Positions 19,620 through 30,525 are shown, counted from the first letter of the stretch. The stretch is DNA of 64,000 nucleotides from Planococcus ruber (GCF_022819085.1 NZ_JALHAG010000001.1:1199395-1263394); one strand, 5' to 3'. A program made the numbers and translations. Notes: generated by a model from the letters alone, not told the origin.

Positions 19620-19791
19620 TTCCTTCACCTCTCTTTTCATTATAGCCAAACAAAAGAAAAGATTAAGCTTTCCGGCTGTCCAAATCCAAAATGGCTAAAA
19701 AAGAACTGGAAAGTATTGGTGGAAATAAAAGCGGCGATTCAGTAGAATGAAATTAGAGTGGAGAAAGCTGGAAGAGAAGGGAGCAATACGG

Positions 19792-20151
19792 TTGAAAACG
19801 ATATTGATTGTAGATGACCAGATGGGAATCCGTCTTTTATTGAATGAAGTATTTAAAAAAGAGGGGTACGATACCTTGACGGCTGCAAATGGCAACCAAG
19901 CCCTTCAAACGGCAGGCGAAAAGCAATTGGATATCGTCTTGCTCGATATGAAAATTCCAGGAATGGACGGCATTGAAATCTTAAAGAATTTAAAGCAGAT
20001 CCAGCCGGACGTCCAAGTCATCATGATGACCGCTTACGGCGAACTGGACCTGATCGAAGAATCAATCACCAACGGAGCATCCTGTTATTTTACAAAACCG
20101 TTCGATGTATTCGAGATACGCGAAGCTGTAAAGCAATTGTTGGCAGACTGA
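19792..20151 (+). CDS. spo0F: Response regulator Spo0F
   Basis: The single receiver domain of 119 residues has Asp8/Asp9, phosphoacceptor Asp52 in [11 protein letters not shown], Thr80 and Lys102. Close similarity to Bacillus Spo0F (KILIVDDQ-GIR-LLNEVF pattern) and its place between ywjG and fba identify it. Spo0F relays phosphate from sensor kinases to Spo0B in the sporulation phosphorelay. The likely start is TTG 19792, preceded by AAGGGAGC; the longer frame begins at an ATG without a clear site. Its retention next to loci that have lost spoII genes is notable. Confidence 0.9.
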   Translation: MKTILIVDDQMGIRLLLNEVFKKEGYDTLTAANGNQALQTAGEKQLDIVLLDMKIPGMDGIEILKNLKQIQPDVQVIMMTAYGELDLIEESITNGASCYFTKPFDVFEIREAVKQLLAD

Positions 20152-20236
20152 TACACGCAGAAGTGGCGAAAGCACAGCGTTTTTGGTATAGTATAAAGGA
20201 TATTTGGATAAGAGTAGAGCTTAGGAGGAATTGTGA

Positions 20237-21094
20237 ATGGCATTAGTTTCAATGAAAGATATGATGATCAAAGGGAAACAGGAAGGTTATGCAATCGGTC
20301 AATTCAATTTGAATAACCTCGAGTTTACCCAAGCAATTTTACAAGCTGCACAAGAAGAAAACTCGCCGGTAATTTTAGGCGTATCTGAAGGGGCAGCGCG
20401 TTATATGGGCGGTTTCACCACTGTAGTACATATGGTGAAAGGCTTAATGCATGATTACAAAATTACAGTGCCAGTGGCGATTCACCTAGATCACGGTTCT
20501 AGCTTTGAAAAATGCAAAGAAGCGATTGATGCTGGATTTACATCTGTCATGATTGATGCTTCGCATCACCCATTCGAAGAAAACGTCGAAATCACAAAAC
20601 AAGTGGTAGAGTACGCGCATCAGCACAACGTTTCTGTTGAAGCGGAGCTTGGAACTGTAGGCGGCCAGGAAGACGATGTCATCGCTGACGGCGTGATCTA
20701 CGCAGATCCGCAGGAATGCAAGCAGCTCGTTGACCAGACAGGCATCGATTGTTTAGCGCCAGCTCTAGGATCTGTCCACGGACCTTATAAAGGCGAACCG
20801 AATTTAGGTTTTAAAGAAATGGAAGAAATCTCTCAACTATGTGATGTTCCGCTTGTCTTGCACGGCGGCACAGGCATTCCGACAAAAGACATTCAACGTT
20901 CTGTATCACTTGGAACAGCGAAAATCAACGTCAATACAGAAAACCAGATTGCGTCTGCGAAAGCGGTCCGCGAAGCATTGGCTAAAGACGCGGAAATGTA
21001 TGATCCGCGCAAATACTTGACGCCGGCACGCGATGCAATCAAAGCGACAGTCATCGGCAAAATGCGTGAATTCGGAAGTTCGAACAAAGCGTAA
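20237..21094 (+). CDS. fba: Class II fructose-bisphosphate aldolase
   Basis: The 285-residue zinc enzyme cleaves fructose-1,6-bisphosphate in glycolysis and makes it in gluconeogenesis. HLDHGSSFE near residue 84 carries zinc-binding and catalytic residues; [12 protein letters not shown] and VLHGGTGIP are further metal and phosphate-binding segments. ATG at 20237 is preceded by TTAGGAGGAATTG. It is followed by transaldolase, so the two sugar-phosphate enzymes form a unit. Confidence 0.96.
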   Translation: MALVSMKDMMIKGKQEGYAIGQFNLNNLEFTQAILQAAQEENSPVILGVSEGAARYMGGFTTVVHMVKGLMHDYKITVPVAIHLDHGSSFEKCKEAIDAGFTSVMIDASHHPFEENVEITKQVVEYAHQHNVSVEAELGTVGGQEDDVIADGVIYADPQECKQLVDQTGIDCLAPALGSVHGPYKGEPNLGFKEMEEISQLCDVPLVLHGGTGIPTKDIQRSVSLGTAKINVNTENQIASAKAVREALAKDAEMYDPRKYLTPARDAIKATVIGKMREFGSSNKA

Positions 21095-21191
21095 TCGATT
21101 GACCGGCAAAACCATAAACTAAAACTGGGAAAGGGAGAAGCGTCCGAGTGGTCTCTTCTTCCTTTTTCCAAATTACAGGAGGAAAACAACA

Positions 21192-21854
21192 ATGAAATTT
21201 TTTATTGATACAGCAAACTTCGAAGAAATCAAAGAAGCGCATTCATGGGGCATCCTTTCAGGCGTAACGACAAACCCGTCCCTAGTGGCGAAAGAGAAAA
21301 ACGTTTCTTTCCATGACCGCTTAAAAGAAATTGCAGCTTTGGTCGACGGTTCAATCAGCGGCGAAGTTATCGCACTTGATGCAGAGGGCATGATCAAAGA
21401 AGGCCGTGAACTGGCTGCACTTGCGCCAAACATCACGGTGAAATTGCCAATGACTCCAGATGGTTTGAAAGCATGTTCAACACTTGCAGCAGAAGGCATT
21501 AAAGTAAACGTTACGTTGATTTTCAGTGCGAACCAAGCTCTTCTTGCAGCTCGTGCCGGTGCTTCATATGTTTCTCCTTTCCTTGGGCGCTTAGATGATA
21601 TCGGACATAACGGCATGGATTTGATTGCGACAATTGCAGATATTTTTGCTATCCATGACATCAAAGCCGAAATCATTGCCGCTTCAATCCGCCATCCGCA
21701 GCACGTAACGGACGCAGCTCTAAACGGTGCCCATATCGGAACGATGCCGATCAAAGTCATGCAGCAAATGTTCAAGCACCCATTGACTGACAAAGGCATC
21801 GAAGCATTCTTGGCAGATTGGGAAAAACGCTCAGTTGAAGAAGAGGCAAAGTAA
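21192..21854 (+). CDS. tal: Transaldolase (TalC-type)
   Basis: The 220-residue product is of the short transaldolase/fructose-6-phosphate aldolase type. It has [26 protein letters not shown], the Schiff-base lysine in VKLPMTPDG, and [11 protein letters not shown]. It transfers dihydroxyacetone units in the non-oxidative pentose phosphate pathway. ACAGGAGGAAAAC precedes the ATG. Same position as YwjH in Bacillus subtilis, after fba. Confidence 0.94.
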   Translation: MKFFIDTANFEEIKEAHSWGILSGVTTNPSLVAKEKNVSFHDRLKEIAALVDGSISGEVIALDAEGMIKEGRELAALAPNITVKLPMTPDGLKACSTLAAEGIKVNVTLIFSANQALLAARAGASYVSPFLGRLDDIGHNGMDLIATIADIFAIHDIKAEIIAASIRHPQHVTDAALNGAHIGTMPIKVMQQMFKHPLTDKGIEAFLADWEKRSVEEEAK

Positions 21855-21944
21855 AACGGCACGGCAATCAAATTTCAAGAATCAGCAGGCCAATTGTTTA
21901 AATCTGCTGATTCTCGAAGTAAGGCAAAGGAGAAATTAGATCTG

Positions 21945-23243
21945 ATGGATGTATATAAAGTAAAAGGCGGTAAACGCTTGTCGGGCACGATTAAAGTGAA
22001 TGGCGCAAAAAACAGTGCAGTGGCTTTGATTCCTGCATCAATTTTAGCGAATTCACCTGTGCAAATCGAAGGTTTACCGGAAATTTCTGACGTCTGGACA
22101 CTGAAAAATATTCTTGAAGAGATCGGTGGAGAAGTTTCTTTCGAAGACGGAACCATGAACATCGATCCGACCAATATGGTTGATATCCCTCTGCCAAATG
22201 GAAACGTTAAAAAACTCCGTGCTTCCTATTATATGATGGGCGCTATGCTTGGACGATTTAAGCACGCAGCCATCGGTTTGCCGGGCGGCTGCTTTTTAGG
22301 GCCTCGTCCAATCGATCAGCACATCAAAGGATTTGAAGCGCTTGGAGCGAAAGTTACAAACGAACACGGTGCGATTTATTTGCGTGCAGATGAGCTTCGC
22401 GGAGCGAAAATCTATCTGGATGTCGTGAGTGTTGGCGCGACGATCAATATCATGCTGGCGGCAGTGCTTGCAAAAGGGCAGACCGTTATTGAAAATGCGG
22501 CTAAAGAACCCGAAATCATTGATGTTGCTACTTTACTGACGAATATGGGAGCGAAAATCAAAGGGGCAGGGACCAATGTAATCCGGATTGACGGCGTTGA
22601 AGAATTGCATGGCACGAACCATACGATCATTCCAGACCGTATTGAAGCCGGTACATTCATGATCATGGCGGCGGCAGTTGGAGATGGCATCACGATCGAT
22701 AACGTCATTCCCTTCCATATGGAAGCTTTAACCGCGAAACTGCGTGAAATGGGCGTGGACGTGCAAGAAGGCGAAGAATCCATTTACATTCCAAAAGCTG
22801 AAAAATTGCAGGCGATTGATGTGAAAACGCTTGTGTACCCTGGATTCGCAACCGATCTGCAGCAGCCGTTCTCTGTATTGATGACGCAGGCAACCGGCTC
22901 TTCGATGATTACCGATACAATTTATTCGGCTCGTTTCAAACATATCGATGAACTTCGCCGCATGAATGCAAGTGGTCGTGTGGAAGGCCGGGCTGCAATT
23001 ATTACCGGGCCGACGCCATTGACTTCCGCTACTGTTGTAGCATCTGATTTGCGTGCCGGTGCGGCATTGATCATCGCGGGTTTGCTGGCTGACGGTGAAA
23101 CTGAAATCCGTGAAATTTACCATATCGAACGCGGCTATTCTGCGATTGTCCAAAAATTGCAGGGGCTGGGTGCTGATATCCGCCGAGAAACGATCGATCC
23201 GGTCAGCAGCGCAAAATCTGATTTCGGACGCAGCGCGAATTGA
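21945..23243 (+). CDS. murAB: UDP-N-acetylglucosamine 1-carboxyvinyltransferase 2
   Basis: MurA transfers enolpyruvate from PEP to UDP-GlcNAc, the first committed step of peptidoglycan synthesis. The 432-residue product has [15 protein letters not shown] at the N-terminus and the fosfomycin-target cysteine in [15 protein letters not shown]. The ATG at 21945 follows AAAGGAGAAATT. This is the second MurA of the window (murAA is at 45518); low-GC Gram-positives commonly have both. Its place between tal and glpX identifies the MurAB (MurZ) type. Confidence 0.94.
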   Translation: MDVYKVKGGKRLSGTIKVNGAKNSAVALIPASILANSPVQIEGLPEISDVWTLKNILEEIGGEVSFEDGTMNIDPTNMVDIPLPNGNVKKLRASYYMMGAMLGRFKHAAIGLPGGCFLGPRPIDQHIKGFEALGAKVTNEHGAIYLRADELRGAKIYLDVVSVGATINIMLAAVLAKGQTVIENAAKEPEIIDVATLLTNMGAKIKGAGTNVIRIDGVEELHGTNHTIIPDRIEAGTFMIMAAAVGDGITIDNVIPFHMEALTAKLREMGVDVQEGEESIYIPKAEKLQAIDVKTLVYPGFATDLQQPFSVLMTQATGSSMITDTIYSARFKHIDELRRMNASGRVEGRAAIITGPTPLTSATVVASDLRAGAALIIAGLLADGETEIREIYHIERGYSAIVQKLQGLGADIRRETIDPVSSAKSDFGRSAN

Positions 23244-23307
23244 CTTCTTTTTGGCTGATGTAAACAGGCTGCAAAAAATGAACAAATAGCTGAACTGGAG
23301 GAAATGA

Positions 23308-24276
23308 ATGATGGAACGAAGTTTATCGATGGAATTGGTGCGCATTACAGAAGCGGCAGCTATTGCATCCTCAAAGTGGATGGGCCGTGGACTGAAAAAC
23401 GAAGCTGACGATGCAGCGACTACTGCAATGAGAAATGTATTTGATACGATTCCGATGCGCGGAGTCGTCGTCATTGGCGAAGGCGAAATGGATGAAGCTC
23501 CGATGCTTTATATCGGTGAAGAACTCGGAACGGGGCAAGGTCCGGAAGTGGACGTGGCAGTCGATCCTTTGGAAGGAACGAATATTGTCGCAGCCGGGGG
23601 CTGGAACGCTCTTGCAGTATTGGCGATTGCCGACCGCGGAAATTTATTGAATGCACCGGATATGTACATGGAAAAAATTGCAGTGGGCCCTGAATCGGTT
23701 GGCAAAATTGATATTAACGCACCCGTCATCGAGAATCTCCGGGCAGTGGCAAAAGCGAAAAACAAAGACATAGAAGACTTGGTGGCGACTGTGATGAACC
23801 GTCCGCGGCATGATCAAATCATTCATGAAATCCGCGAAGCCGGAGCCCGGATCAAACTGATCGACGACGGCGACGTGGCTGGTGCCATCAATACGGCTTT
23901 TGACCAGACAGGCGTCGATATTCTGTTTGGAATTGGCGGCGCACCGGAAGGCGTGATCGCTGCAGTCGGCTTGAAATGCCTCGGCGGCGAATTGCAGGGC
24001 AAACTATTGCCGCAAAACGAAGAAGAAGCACAGCGCTGCATCGATATGGGAATCGACGTTACGAAAGTCCTGAAAATGGACGACTTAGTAAAAGGCGACG
24101 ATGCGATATTTGCGGCAACAGGTGTAACGGACGGCGAGTTGCTTCGCGGCGTTCAACTAAAAGGCGGTTTTGCAGAAAGCCACACTTTAGTTATGCGTGC
24201 GAAATCAGGAACTGTCCGCTTTATCGAAGGCCGTCACAGCTTGAAGAAAAAACCGAATCTTGTCATGCACGATTAA
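23308..24276 (+). CDS. glpX: Class II fructose-1,6-bisphosphatase GlpX
   Basis: The product hydrolyses fructose-1,6-bisphosphate in gluconeogenesis. It has [23 protein letters not shown] (metal- and phosphate-binding) and GGAPEGV, and ends in RHSLKKKP as Bacillus GlpX does. The starts ATG 23308 and ATG 23311 are adjacent after GGAGGAAA; the latter matches the Bacillus N-terminus [11 protein letters not shown] best. It follows murAB closely. Confidence 0.95.
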   Translation: MMERSLSMELVRITEAAAIASSKWMGRGLKNEADDAATTAMRNVFDTIPMRGVVVIGEGEMDEAPMLYIGEELGTGQGPEVDVAVDPLEGTNIVAAGGWNALAVLAIADRGNLLNAPDMYMEKIAVGPESVGKIDINAPVIENLRAVAKAKNKDIEDLVATVMNRPRHDQIIHEIREAGARIKLIDDGDVAGAINTAFDQTGVDILFGIGGAPEGVIAAVGLKCLGGELQGKLLPQNEEEAQRCIDMGIDVTKVLKMDDLVKGDDAIFAATGVTDGELLRGVQLKGGFAESHTLVMRAKSGTVRFIEGRHSLKKKPNLVMHD

Positions 24277-24294
24277 TGATCCTGCTTCTCAATG

Positions 24295-24325
24295 GGTCCG
24301 GCTCTATGCCGGACTCCTTCTTTAA
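24295..24325 (+). terminator. Terminator-like hairpin between glpX and rho
   Basis: GTCCGGC (24296-24302) pairs perfectly with GCCGGAC (24308-24314) around TCTAT. The following sequence, TCCTTCTTT, is only moderately T-rich, so termination may be partial. Confidence 0.55.
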
Positions 24326-24400
24326 AGATCTTCCAATCATTGCAACGACTGATCCTCAACAAATTAACCCTAAAAAATGACTAAGAGTGGTGTCTGACAC

Positions 24401-25684
24401 ATGACAACGATAACAATTTCCGCATTGGAAAATATGACGCTAAAAGAACTTTATAATTTAGCAAAAGAATATAAATTGACGAATTACAGCAAATTGACGA
24501 AAAAAGAATTGATTTTTGCTATCTTGAAAACCCGTGCGGAACAAGAAGGATTTTTCTTCATGGAAGGCGTGCTAGAAATCATCCAGTCCGAAGGCTTTGG
24601 TTTCTTGCGCCCGATCAATTACTCGCCAAGTTCTCAGGACATCTATATTTCCGCGTCGCAAATCCGCCGCTTCGATTTGAGAAATGGCGATAAAGTTTCG
24701 GGGAAAGTCCGTCCGCCAAAAGAAAATGAACGCTATTTCGGATTGCTGCAAGTCGAAGCCGTGAACGGCGAAGATCCGGAAGTGGCAAAAGAACGTGTCC
24801 ATTTCCCGGGATTGACGCCGCTTTACCCGGACCGCCATATCCGTCTGGAAACGTCGCCAAAACATTTATCAACACGGATCATGGATTTGGTTGCCCCAGT
24901 CGGATTTGGGCAGCGCGGATTGATTGTCGCTCCGCCGAAAGCCGGCAAAACGATGCTATTGAAAGAAATCGCTAATTCCATTACGACCAACCATCCGGAA
25001 GCGGAATTGATTGTGCTGTTGATTGATGAGCGTCCGGAAGAAGTGACCGATATTGAACGGTCCGTCAATGCCGACGTGGTTTCTTCCACATTCGATGAAG
25101 TTCCGGAAAATCATGTGAAAGTGGCTGAGCTTGTATTAGAGCGAGCAATGCGCTTGGTCGAACACAAGCGGGATGTTATCATATTAATGGATTCCATCAC
25201 ACGCCTTGCGCGAGCATATAATTTGGTCATTCCTCCAAGTGGGCGTACACTATCAGGAGGGATTGATCCAGCCGCTTTCCACCGGCCGAAACGATTCTTC
25301 GGAGCCGCGCGCAATATTGAAGAAGGCGGCAGTTTGACCATTCTTGCGACAGCATTAGTCGATACCGGTTCACGGATGGATGAAGTCATCTACGAAGAAT
25401 TTAAAGGAACGGGCAACATGGAATTGCATTTGGACCGCAGTTTAGCGGAACGCCGCATTTTCCCGGCGCTCGATATCCGCCGTTCAGGAACGCGGAAAGA
25501 AGAATTGCTCATCGGAGCCGATCAGCTCGATAAGCTTTGGACGATCCGCAAAACTTTCTCGGATTCACCGGATTTCGGGGAGCGTTTCTTGAAAAAGCTC
25601 GGCCAAACAAAATCCAATGAAGAATTTTTTGAACAGCTTAACAGCGAATTGAAAGCTCATCGAAGCACTAAAAAGATGATCTAA
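24401..25684 (+). CDS. rho: Transcription termination factor Rho
   Basis: This is the hexameric RNA-DNA helicase that ends transcripts. The 427-residue product has an N-terminal Rho domain with [15 protein letters not shown], an OB/cold-shock RNA-binding domain with GFGFLRP, and the ATPase core with Walker [14 protein letters not shown] and Walker [17 protein letters not shown]. The ribosome site before ATG 24401 is weak (GTGGTG), which may keep expression low. Gene order glpX-rho-rpmE matches Bacillus. Confidence 0.97.
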   Translation: MTTITISALENMTLKELYNLAKEYKLTNYSKLTKKELIFAILKTRAEQEGFFFMEGVLEIIQSEGFGFLRPINYSPSSQDIYISASQIRRFDLRNGDKVSGKVRPPKENERYFGLLQVEAVNGEDPEVAKERVHFPGLTPLYPDRHIRLETSPKHLSTRIMDLVAPVGFGQRGLIVAPPKAGKTMLLKEIANSITTNHPEAELIVLLIDERPEEVTDIERSVNADVVSSTFDEVPENHVKVAELVLERAMRLVEHKRDVIILMDSITRLARAYNLVIPPSGRTLSGGIDPAAFHRPKRFFGAARNIEEGGSLTILATALVDTGSRMDEVIYEEFKGTGNMELHLDRSLAERRIFPALDIRRSGTRKEELLIGADQLDKLWTIRKTFSDSPDFGERFLKKLGQTKSNEEFFEQLNSELKAHRSTKKMI

Positions 25685-25688
25685 TTAG

Positions 25689-25717
25689 TTGCAAATGAGC
25701 GAAAGATTTGTTATGAT
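25689..25717 (+). promoter_or_regulatory. Candidate rpmE promoter
   Basis: TTGCAA (25689-25694), spacer of 17, TATGAT (25712-25717), starting 5 bases after the rho stop. This would give rpmE a 5' leader of about 115 bases. Confidence 0.65.
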
Positions 25718-25740
25718 TATGAGAGTGAATTAAAACAGTG

Positions 25741-25780
25741 CTATTGCATATATGGCCTAAAGAGCCATGTAAGGCAATAG
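25741..25780 (+). promoter_or_regulatory. Structured 5' leader of rpmE (possible L31 autoregulatory element)
   Basis: A two-part hairpin: outer CTATTGC/GCAATAG (25741-25747 with 25774-25780) and inner ATGGC/GCCAT (25752-25756 with 25764-25768), joined by an internal loop. It lies between the promoter and the ribosome site of a ribosomal protein gene, the usual place for protein-binding leaders. Binding by L31 is inferred. Confidence 0.5.
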
Positions 25781-25837
25781 TCAAAATAGATTATTAAACT
25801 CTGTTCCAGATGGTTCAGGGCGGGAGGAGAAACAATA

Positions 25838-26053
25838 ATGAAAACAGGTATTCATCCAGACTACAAACAAGCTACAGTAACTTGCTCTTGCGGGAACTCT
25901 TTCACAACAGGTTCTGTAAAAGAAAACATCAACGTCGAGCTTTGCTCTGAATGTCATCCATTCTACACTGGACGTCAGAAATTCGCAGCAGCAGATGGCC
26001 GCGTAGACCGTTTCAACAAAAAATACGGCATCAAAGAAGAAATCAACCAGTAA
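25838..26053 (+). CDS. rpmE: 50S ribosomal protein L31 (zinc-binding type)
   Basis: The 71-residue protein has CSCG at residues 16-19 and CSEC near residue 36, the paired cysteines of the zinc-containing RpmE form rather than the YtiA-type paralogue. It forms a bridge on the large ribosomal subunit. GGGAGGAGAAAC precedes the ATG. Zinc-containing L31 is normally the zinc-replete form. Confidence 0.97.
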   Translation: MKTGIHPDYKQATVTCSCGNSFTTGSVKENINVELCSECHPFYTGRQKFAAADGRVDRFNKKYGIKEEINQ

Positions 26054-26065
26054 TAGTAAAGAATA

Positions 26066-26105
26066 TACCTGCTTTGCGCGAAAACGCGAAGCAGGTATTT
26101 TTTCG
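26066..26105 (+). terminator. Rho-independent terminator of rpmE
   Basis: TACCTGCTT pairs with AAGCAGGTA, with an inner CGCG/CGCG stem around AAAA and a two-base bulge, followed by TTTTTT. Confidence 0.9.
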
Positions 26106-26219
26106 TTTAAAGACACATTTTGAGCGTTAAATCTTTTACATAATCGAGAAAAAAGCAGTAATTCAGCCCGATTTTGGGTATGATGAATAATGATAAAGTT
26201 GTTTGAAAGGGGCTTATTT

Positions 26220-26813
26220 ATGTACGTTATGAAACAATCCGGTTGGGTTGAACTGATTTGCGGAAGCATGTTTTCGGGGAAATCAGAAGAGTTGATCCGC
26301 CGTGTGCGCCGCGCACAATTTGCCAAACAAAAGATTGCAGTTTTTAAACCGAAAATCGATGACCGCTACAGCAAAGAAGCGGTTGTTTCCCATAATGGCG
26401 CAACAGTGATTGCCTTGCCGATTCAGCATTCAAAGGAAATCTGGGACTATATCTCCGATGATTTCGACGTAATCGCTATTGATGAAGCTCAATTCTTCGA
26501 TGAACAGATCATTGAGAATGTCCAGAAATTAGCAGACCACGGATTTCGTGTAATTGTTGCCGGTTTAGACCAGGATTTCAGAGGACGTCCATTCGGGCCG
26601 ATGCCGATTCTATTGTCGATCGCCGAACAAGTGACAAAACTTCAAGCCGTTTGCACCGTTTGCGGATCTCCAGCAAGCCGGACGCAGCGCCTGATTGACG
26701 GCAAGCCCGCTGGTTCTGACGACCCGACCATATTAGTCGGCGCTTCAGAAGCCTATGAGCCCCGCTGCCGCCATCACCATGAAGTGCCTGCTGGCGTGAC
26801 AGTGGCGAAATAG
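26220..26813 (+). CDS. tdk: Thymidine kinase
   Basis: This salvage enzyme phosphorylates thymidine. The 197-residue product has Walker [23 protein letters not shown], the flavin-like substrate loop AGLDQDFRG, and a zinc-binding [13 protein letters not shown] plus CRHHHEV. The ATG at 26220 follows AAAGGGGCTTATTT and matches the Bacillus start MYxMKQSGW; the frame upstream is not conserved. It lies between rpmE and prfA as in Bacillus. Confidence 0.95.
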   Translation: MYVMKQSGWVELICGSMFSGKSEELIRRVRRAQFAKQKIAVFKPKIDDRYSKEAVVSHNGATVIALPIQHSKEIWDYISDDFDVIAIDEAQFFDEQIIENVQKLADHGFRVIVAGLDQDFRGRPFGPMPILLSIAEQVTKLQAVCTVCGSPASRTQRLIDGKPAGSDDPTILVGASEAYEPRCRHHHEVPAGVTVAK

Positions 26814-26878
26814 CTTATGTTGGAAGCTTCCTAAACAAGGTGAAACTATTTTTTTGCCCGTTATATTAATTAAATCGT

Positions 26879-27019
26879 TATATAAGTTGAACTAATGATT
26901 TGTACAAACCGATATTCCGCAAAACAGCTGCGCTTGCCGGGGACATGCGCTAAGCCGTGTCCATAGCGCCGAAGCGGTGTATTAATGCTACTTCTTTCAT
27001 CCAACTTATATAGTTTAAG
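26879..27019. repeat. Degenerate repeat flanked by TATATAAGTTG inverted repeats
   Basis: TATATAAGTTG begins at 26880, and its reverse complement CAACTTATATA ends near 27013. They enclose about 120 bases of imperfectly palindromic sequence with AGCTGCGCTTGCCGGGGACA. The structure looks like a small non-autonomous element or intergenic repeat that inserted before prfA. No reading frame inside resembles a protein. Confidence 0.45.
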
Positions 27020-27050
27020 TATAAATATGTGAATTAGAGGTGAAGCAGCA

Positions 27051-28124
27051 ATGTTCGATAGATTACAAGCAGTAGAAGACAGGTACGACCGCTTAAATGA
27101 GTTATTAAGCGACCCGGCGATTGTCAGCGATACAAACAAATTGCGCGATTACTCAAAAGAGCAGTCGGATTTGCAGGAAACAGTGGAAGCATACCGCGAA
27201 TACAAAGAAATCACTTCCCAGTTGAATGATGCAAAAGCGATGTTCGATGAGAAGCTTGATGCCGAGATGCGTGAAATGGTCAAAGAAGAAGTGAACGAAT
27301 TGGAAGCGCAAGCGAAAGCGATTGAAGACCGTTTACATGTATTATTGATTCCGAAAGACCCGAATGACGACAAAAACGTGATCATGGAAATCCGGGGAGC
27401 TGCCGGCGGAGACGAAGCGGCGCTGTTTGCGGGGGACCTTTACCGCATGTACAGCCGATTTGCTGAATCAAATGGCTGGAAAGTGAGCATCATGGATTCC
27501 AATCCGACAGGGCTCGGCGGATTCAAGGAATTGGTCTTCATGGTTACCGGAAAAGGCGCTTATTCAAAATTGAAATATGAAAATGGTGCCCACCGGGTGC
27601 AGCGGGTTCCGGAAACGGAATCAGGCGGCCGGATCCATACTTCGACAGCAACAGTCGCTTGCCTGCCGGAAGTGGAAGAAGTGGAAGTTGAAATCCATGA
27701 CAACGACATCCGTGTCGACACATATGCATCATCTGGTGCAGGGGGCCAGTCGGTCAACACGACAATGTCGGCTGTCCGTTTGACCCATATTCCGACCAAT
27801 ACAGTGGTAACGTGCCAGGATGAAAAATCCCAGATCAAGAACAAAGCGAGTGCGATGAAAGTGCTTCGTGCCCGTGTATACGATAAATTCCAACAAGAAG
27901 CGCAAGCGGAATATGATGCGGTCCGGAAATCAGCAGTCGGAACAGGCGATCGTTCTGAGCGGATCCGTACGTATAACTTCCCGCAAAACCGCGTTACAGA
28001 TCACCGGATCGGCTTGACGATCCAAAAACTGGATCAGATTCTTCAAGGCAAGATGGATGAAGTCATTGATGCTTTGATCATTGAAGAGCAATCAGCCAGA
28101 ATGGAAAGCTTAAACAATGACTAA
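27051..28124 (+). CDS. prfA: Peptide chain release factor 1
   Basis: RF1 ends translation at UAA and UAG. The 357-residue product has the catalytic GGQ in [16 protein letters not shown] near residue 230, to be methylated by PrmC encoded next. ATG at 27051 follows GAGGTGAAGC. The 3' end overlaps prmC by 8 bases. Confidence 0.97.
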   Translation: MFDRLQAVEDRYDRLNELLSDPAIVSDTNKLRDYSKEQSDLQETVEAYREYKEITSQLNDAKAMFDEKLDAEMREMVKEEVNELEAQAKAIEDRLHVLLIPKDPNDDKNVIMEIRGAAGGDEAALFAGDLYRMYSRFAESNGWKVSIMDSNPTGLGGFKELVFMVTGKGAYSKLKYENGAHRVQRVPETESGGRIHTSTATVACLPEVEEVEVEIHDNDIRVDTYASSGAGGQSVNTTMSAVRLTHIPTNTVVTCQDEKSQIKNKASAMKVLRARVYDKFQQEAQAEYDAVRKSAVGTGDRSERIRTYNFPQNRVTDHRIGLTIQKLDQILQGKMDEVIDALIIEEQSARMESLNND

Positions 28125-28974
28125 TAGAAAATACATTTTCGAGGCCCTCCAAGGGGCTTCTTCTTTTTTAAAGAGCAATGGCCGTGAAGAAGCGGCTGCG
28201 CGGATTATCCTCCAGCATGAGCTGGGACTCTCCCATGCAGGGCTGCTTGCTTCAATGCGCGAAGAGTTGGAAGAAGAGAAATTCCGCGAGTTTTGGGATA
28301 AAATTGAATTGCATGCATCCGGTACGCCGGTTCAGCATATAACGGGCACCGAAGAGTTTTATGGACGCTCTTTCCGAGTCAATGCGCAAGTGCTAATTCC
28401 GAGGCCGGAAACAGAAGAGCTGATTGAAGAAACTTTAAAAATAGCCGCTCGCTATTTCCCGGAAGGCAATCCTTCAATCGCGGATATAGGCACAGGTAGC
28501 GGTGTGATTGCGATCACCATGAAATGCGAGTTGCCGGCTGCGAAAGTGACAGCAACGGATATTTCAGAAGAAGCTTTAGCGGTTGCGAAAGACAATGCCA
28601 AGCGTTTGAATGCAGATGTCGCGTTTGAATCAGGAGATTTGCTGGAACCGGTCAAAGAGCGGAAATGGGATATTGTATTATCCAATCCTCCGTATATCGG
28701 CTACGAAGAAGCCCCTGATTTATCGGACAGTGTACGTGATTTCGAACCTCATACTGCTTTATTTGCAGAAAATGAAGGCTTGGCATTGTATGAAAAAATG
28801 GCTGCAGGACTTCCGGAAATTGTGGATAAACCCAGCATTATCGGCTTTGAAATCGGTTATGCACAGGGAGAAGCCGTGAGAGCCTTCCTAAAAGCTGCTT
28901 TTCCGGAAGCGAATGTATATGTAAAAAAAGATATCAACAAAAAGGACCGGATGGTTTTTTGCATAAACGAATAA
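28117..28974 (+). CDS. prmC: Release factor glutamine methyltransferase PrmC
   Basis: PrmC methylates the glutamine of the GGQ motif in release factors. The 285-residue product has the SAM-binding [13 protein letters not shown] and catalytic LSNPPYIGY. It overlaps prfA by 8 bases. In Bacillus subtilis spoIIR and small genes follow prmC; here a hairpin and the threonylcarbamoyl-AMP synthase gene follow directly. Confidence 0.95.
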   Translation: MTNRKYIFEALQGASSFLKSNGREEAAARIILQHELGLSHAGLLASMREELEEEKFREFWDKIELHASGTPVQHITGTEEFYGRSFRVNAQVLIPRPETEELIEETLKIAARYFPEGNPSIADIGTGSGVIAITMKCELPAAKVTATDISEEALAVAKDNAKRLNADVAFESGDLLEPVKERKWDIVLSNPPYIGYEEAPDLSDSVRDFEPHTALFAENEGLALYEKMAAGLPEIVDKPSIIGFEIGYAQGEAVRAFLKAAFPEANVYVKKDINKKDRMVFCINE

Positions 28975-29000
28975 GTTGCCAACATATTTTAAACAGAATA

Positions 29001-29035
29001 GATGAAGTTATCCACGAATTGTGCATAACTTCATC
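29001..29035. repeat. Inverted repeat between prmC and the Sua5-type gene
   Basis: GATGAAGTTAT (29001-29011) pairs perfectly with ATAACTTCATC (29025-29035), with extra CAC/GTG pairing inside. An A-run, not a T-run, follows on the plus strand, so classical termination is unlikely. Confidence 0.6.
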
Positions 29036-29064
29036 AAAAACTAGTGATAATAGGAGATGTTTAT

Positions 29065-30057
29065 ATGGAAACGGAAACCATACTTGTGGATAGGAATGTG
29101 AATAAAGAAGAAACTTATTCACAGGCTGTGGAAATGCTGCAAACTGGTGAAGTTGTTGCTTTTCCGACGGAAACTGTTTATGGGCTTGGAGCGGATGCTA
29201 CAAATGCAGAGGCAGTGGCAAAAATCTTTGCTGCGAAAGGGCGCCCGGCAGACAATCCATTAATCGTTCATGTGGATTCAAAAGAAAGTGCGTTGAATTA
29301 CGTGCAAAATGTTGGCCCGAAAGCGATTCAATGCATGGAAACCTTCTGGCCTGGAGCACTGACGTTGATTCTGCAAACGAAACCAGGCGTTTTTGCTGAA
29401 AACGTCACAGCCAGCCTATCCACAGTTGGAATTCGAGTGCCGAACCACCCGGTAGCCTTGAATTTGCTGAAGCGTGTGAAATTGCCGATTGCGGCACCAA
29501 GTGCCAATACAAGCGGCAAGCCGAGCCCGACGTTAGCGGAGCATGTCTATCACGATATGGAAGGGACTATTCCATTGATTTTGGATGGCGGTGCGACGAT
29601 GATAGGGATTGAATCGACCGTATTGGATATGACCAGTGAACCGCCGGTGATCCTTCGTCCCGGCAAGATCACAAAAAAAGATTTAGAAGCGGTGATCGGC
29701 ACCGTCCGGCTGTCTTCAGAAATTCAAGGGAATATCCCCAAATCACCGGGAATGAAATATATCCATTATGCGCCTGAAGCACCGGTCTATTTGATTGAAA
29801 AGACAGACGGGCTAATAGAGAAGGCGATAGCGCATGTGCAAAATGACGGCAAAAAAGTGGCCATTCTAAGTTCGGAGAAACACCCGAGTGCGGATTATTG
29901 TTTCCCGCTTTCAGAGGAAACGCTTTATGCTAGCTTGCGCAAATGCGATCAAACGGATGCGGATTTAATTTTGGCGGCAATTTCTGCAGATGCCAATCGA
30001 AGTGAAGCGATGATGAATCGGTTAGAAAAAGCAGCTGACCATAAATGGTTCAGTTAA
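29065..30057 (+). CDS. ywlC: L-threonylcarbamoyladenylate synthase (Sua5/YwlC)
   Basis: The enzyme makes threonylcarbamoyl-AMP for the t6A37 modification of ANN-decoding tRNAs. The 330-residue protein has the YrdC domain in the first ~210 residues (PTETVYGLGADA, KGRPADNPLIVH, PSANTSGKPSPT) and the extra C-terminal Sua5 domain joined by a linker with SPGMKYIHYAP. The ATG at 29065 follows AGGAGATG; the frame extends slightly upstream without a site. Confidence 0.93.
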   Translation: METETILVDRNVNKEETYSQAVEMLQTGEVVAFPTETVYGLGADATNAEAVAKIFAAKGRPADNPLIVHVDSKESALNYVQNVGPKAIQCMETFWPGALTLILQTKPGVFAENVTASLSTVGIRVPNHPVALNLLKRVKLPIAAPSANTSGKPSPTLAEHVYHDMEGTIPLILDGGATMIGIESTVLDMTSEPPVILRPGKITKKDLEAVIGTVRLSSEIQGNIPKSPGMKYIHYAPEAPVYLIEKTDGLIEKAIAHVQNDGKKVAILSSEKHPSADYCFPLSEETLYASLRKCDQTDADLILAAISADANRSEAMMNRLEKAADHKWFS

Positions 30058-30081
30058 TGATGCGAAAAGAGGGGAAATAAC

Positions 30082-30525
30082 ATGAATATTTTCTTTGTTT
30101 GTACCGGGAATACATGCAGAAGCCCGATGGCGGAAGCCATTTTAACAGCGAAGCAACTGCCGGGTGTGGAAGTTCGTTCCGCCGGCATCTTTGCTGGAGA
30201 ATCGCCGATGTCGTCCCATGCCCAAACGGTTTTAGGCGATCAAGGAATCGACTTTGCCCACACCTCTAAACAGCTGATGCCTGAAGATATGGAATGGGCA
30301 ACATTGATCTTGACGATGACCGAATCGCATCGGACATTCCTGCTGCAGAATTTTCCTGAATACGCGACAAAAATCTACACATTAAAAGAATTTGCAAACG
30401 GTTCTGCAGCAGACGTCAGCGATCCGTACGGCGGCTCTTTATCCACTTATCAGTCTACGTTCAATGAACTGCACGGCCTGATCAACCAAGTGGCTGGGAA
30501 ATTGAATAGAGAAATGGAGCGATAA
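30082..30525 (+). CDS. ywlE: Protein arginine phosphatase YwlE
   Basis: The 147-residue low-molecular-weight phosphatase has CTGNTCRSPMAEA at residues 7-19 and DPYGGS as general acid. The threonine in CxxNTCRS is the feature that favours phosphoarginine over phosphotyrosine in YwlE. It reverses McsB arginine phosphorylation that marks proteins for ClpCP. Same order as Bacillus (ywlC-ywlE-rpiB), but ywlD is missing. Confidence 0.92.
   Translation: MNIFFVCTGNTCRSPMAEAILTAKQLPGVEVRSAGIFAGESPMSSHAQTVLGDQGIDFAHTSKQLMPEDMEWATLILTMTESHRTFLLQNFPEYATKIYTLKEFANGSAADVSDPYGGSLSTYQSTFNELHGLINQVAGKLNREMER

Noticed and set aside
22728..23474. 248-codon minus-strand open frame across murAB and glpX
   Set aside because: It is antisense to two well-matched genes, has no ribosome site, and its translation resembles no protein; it reflects codon bias of the genes opposite.
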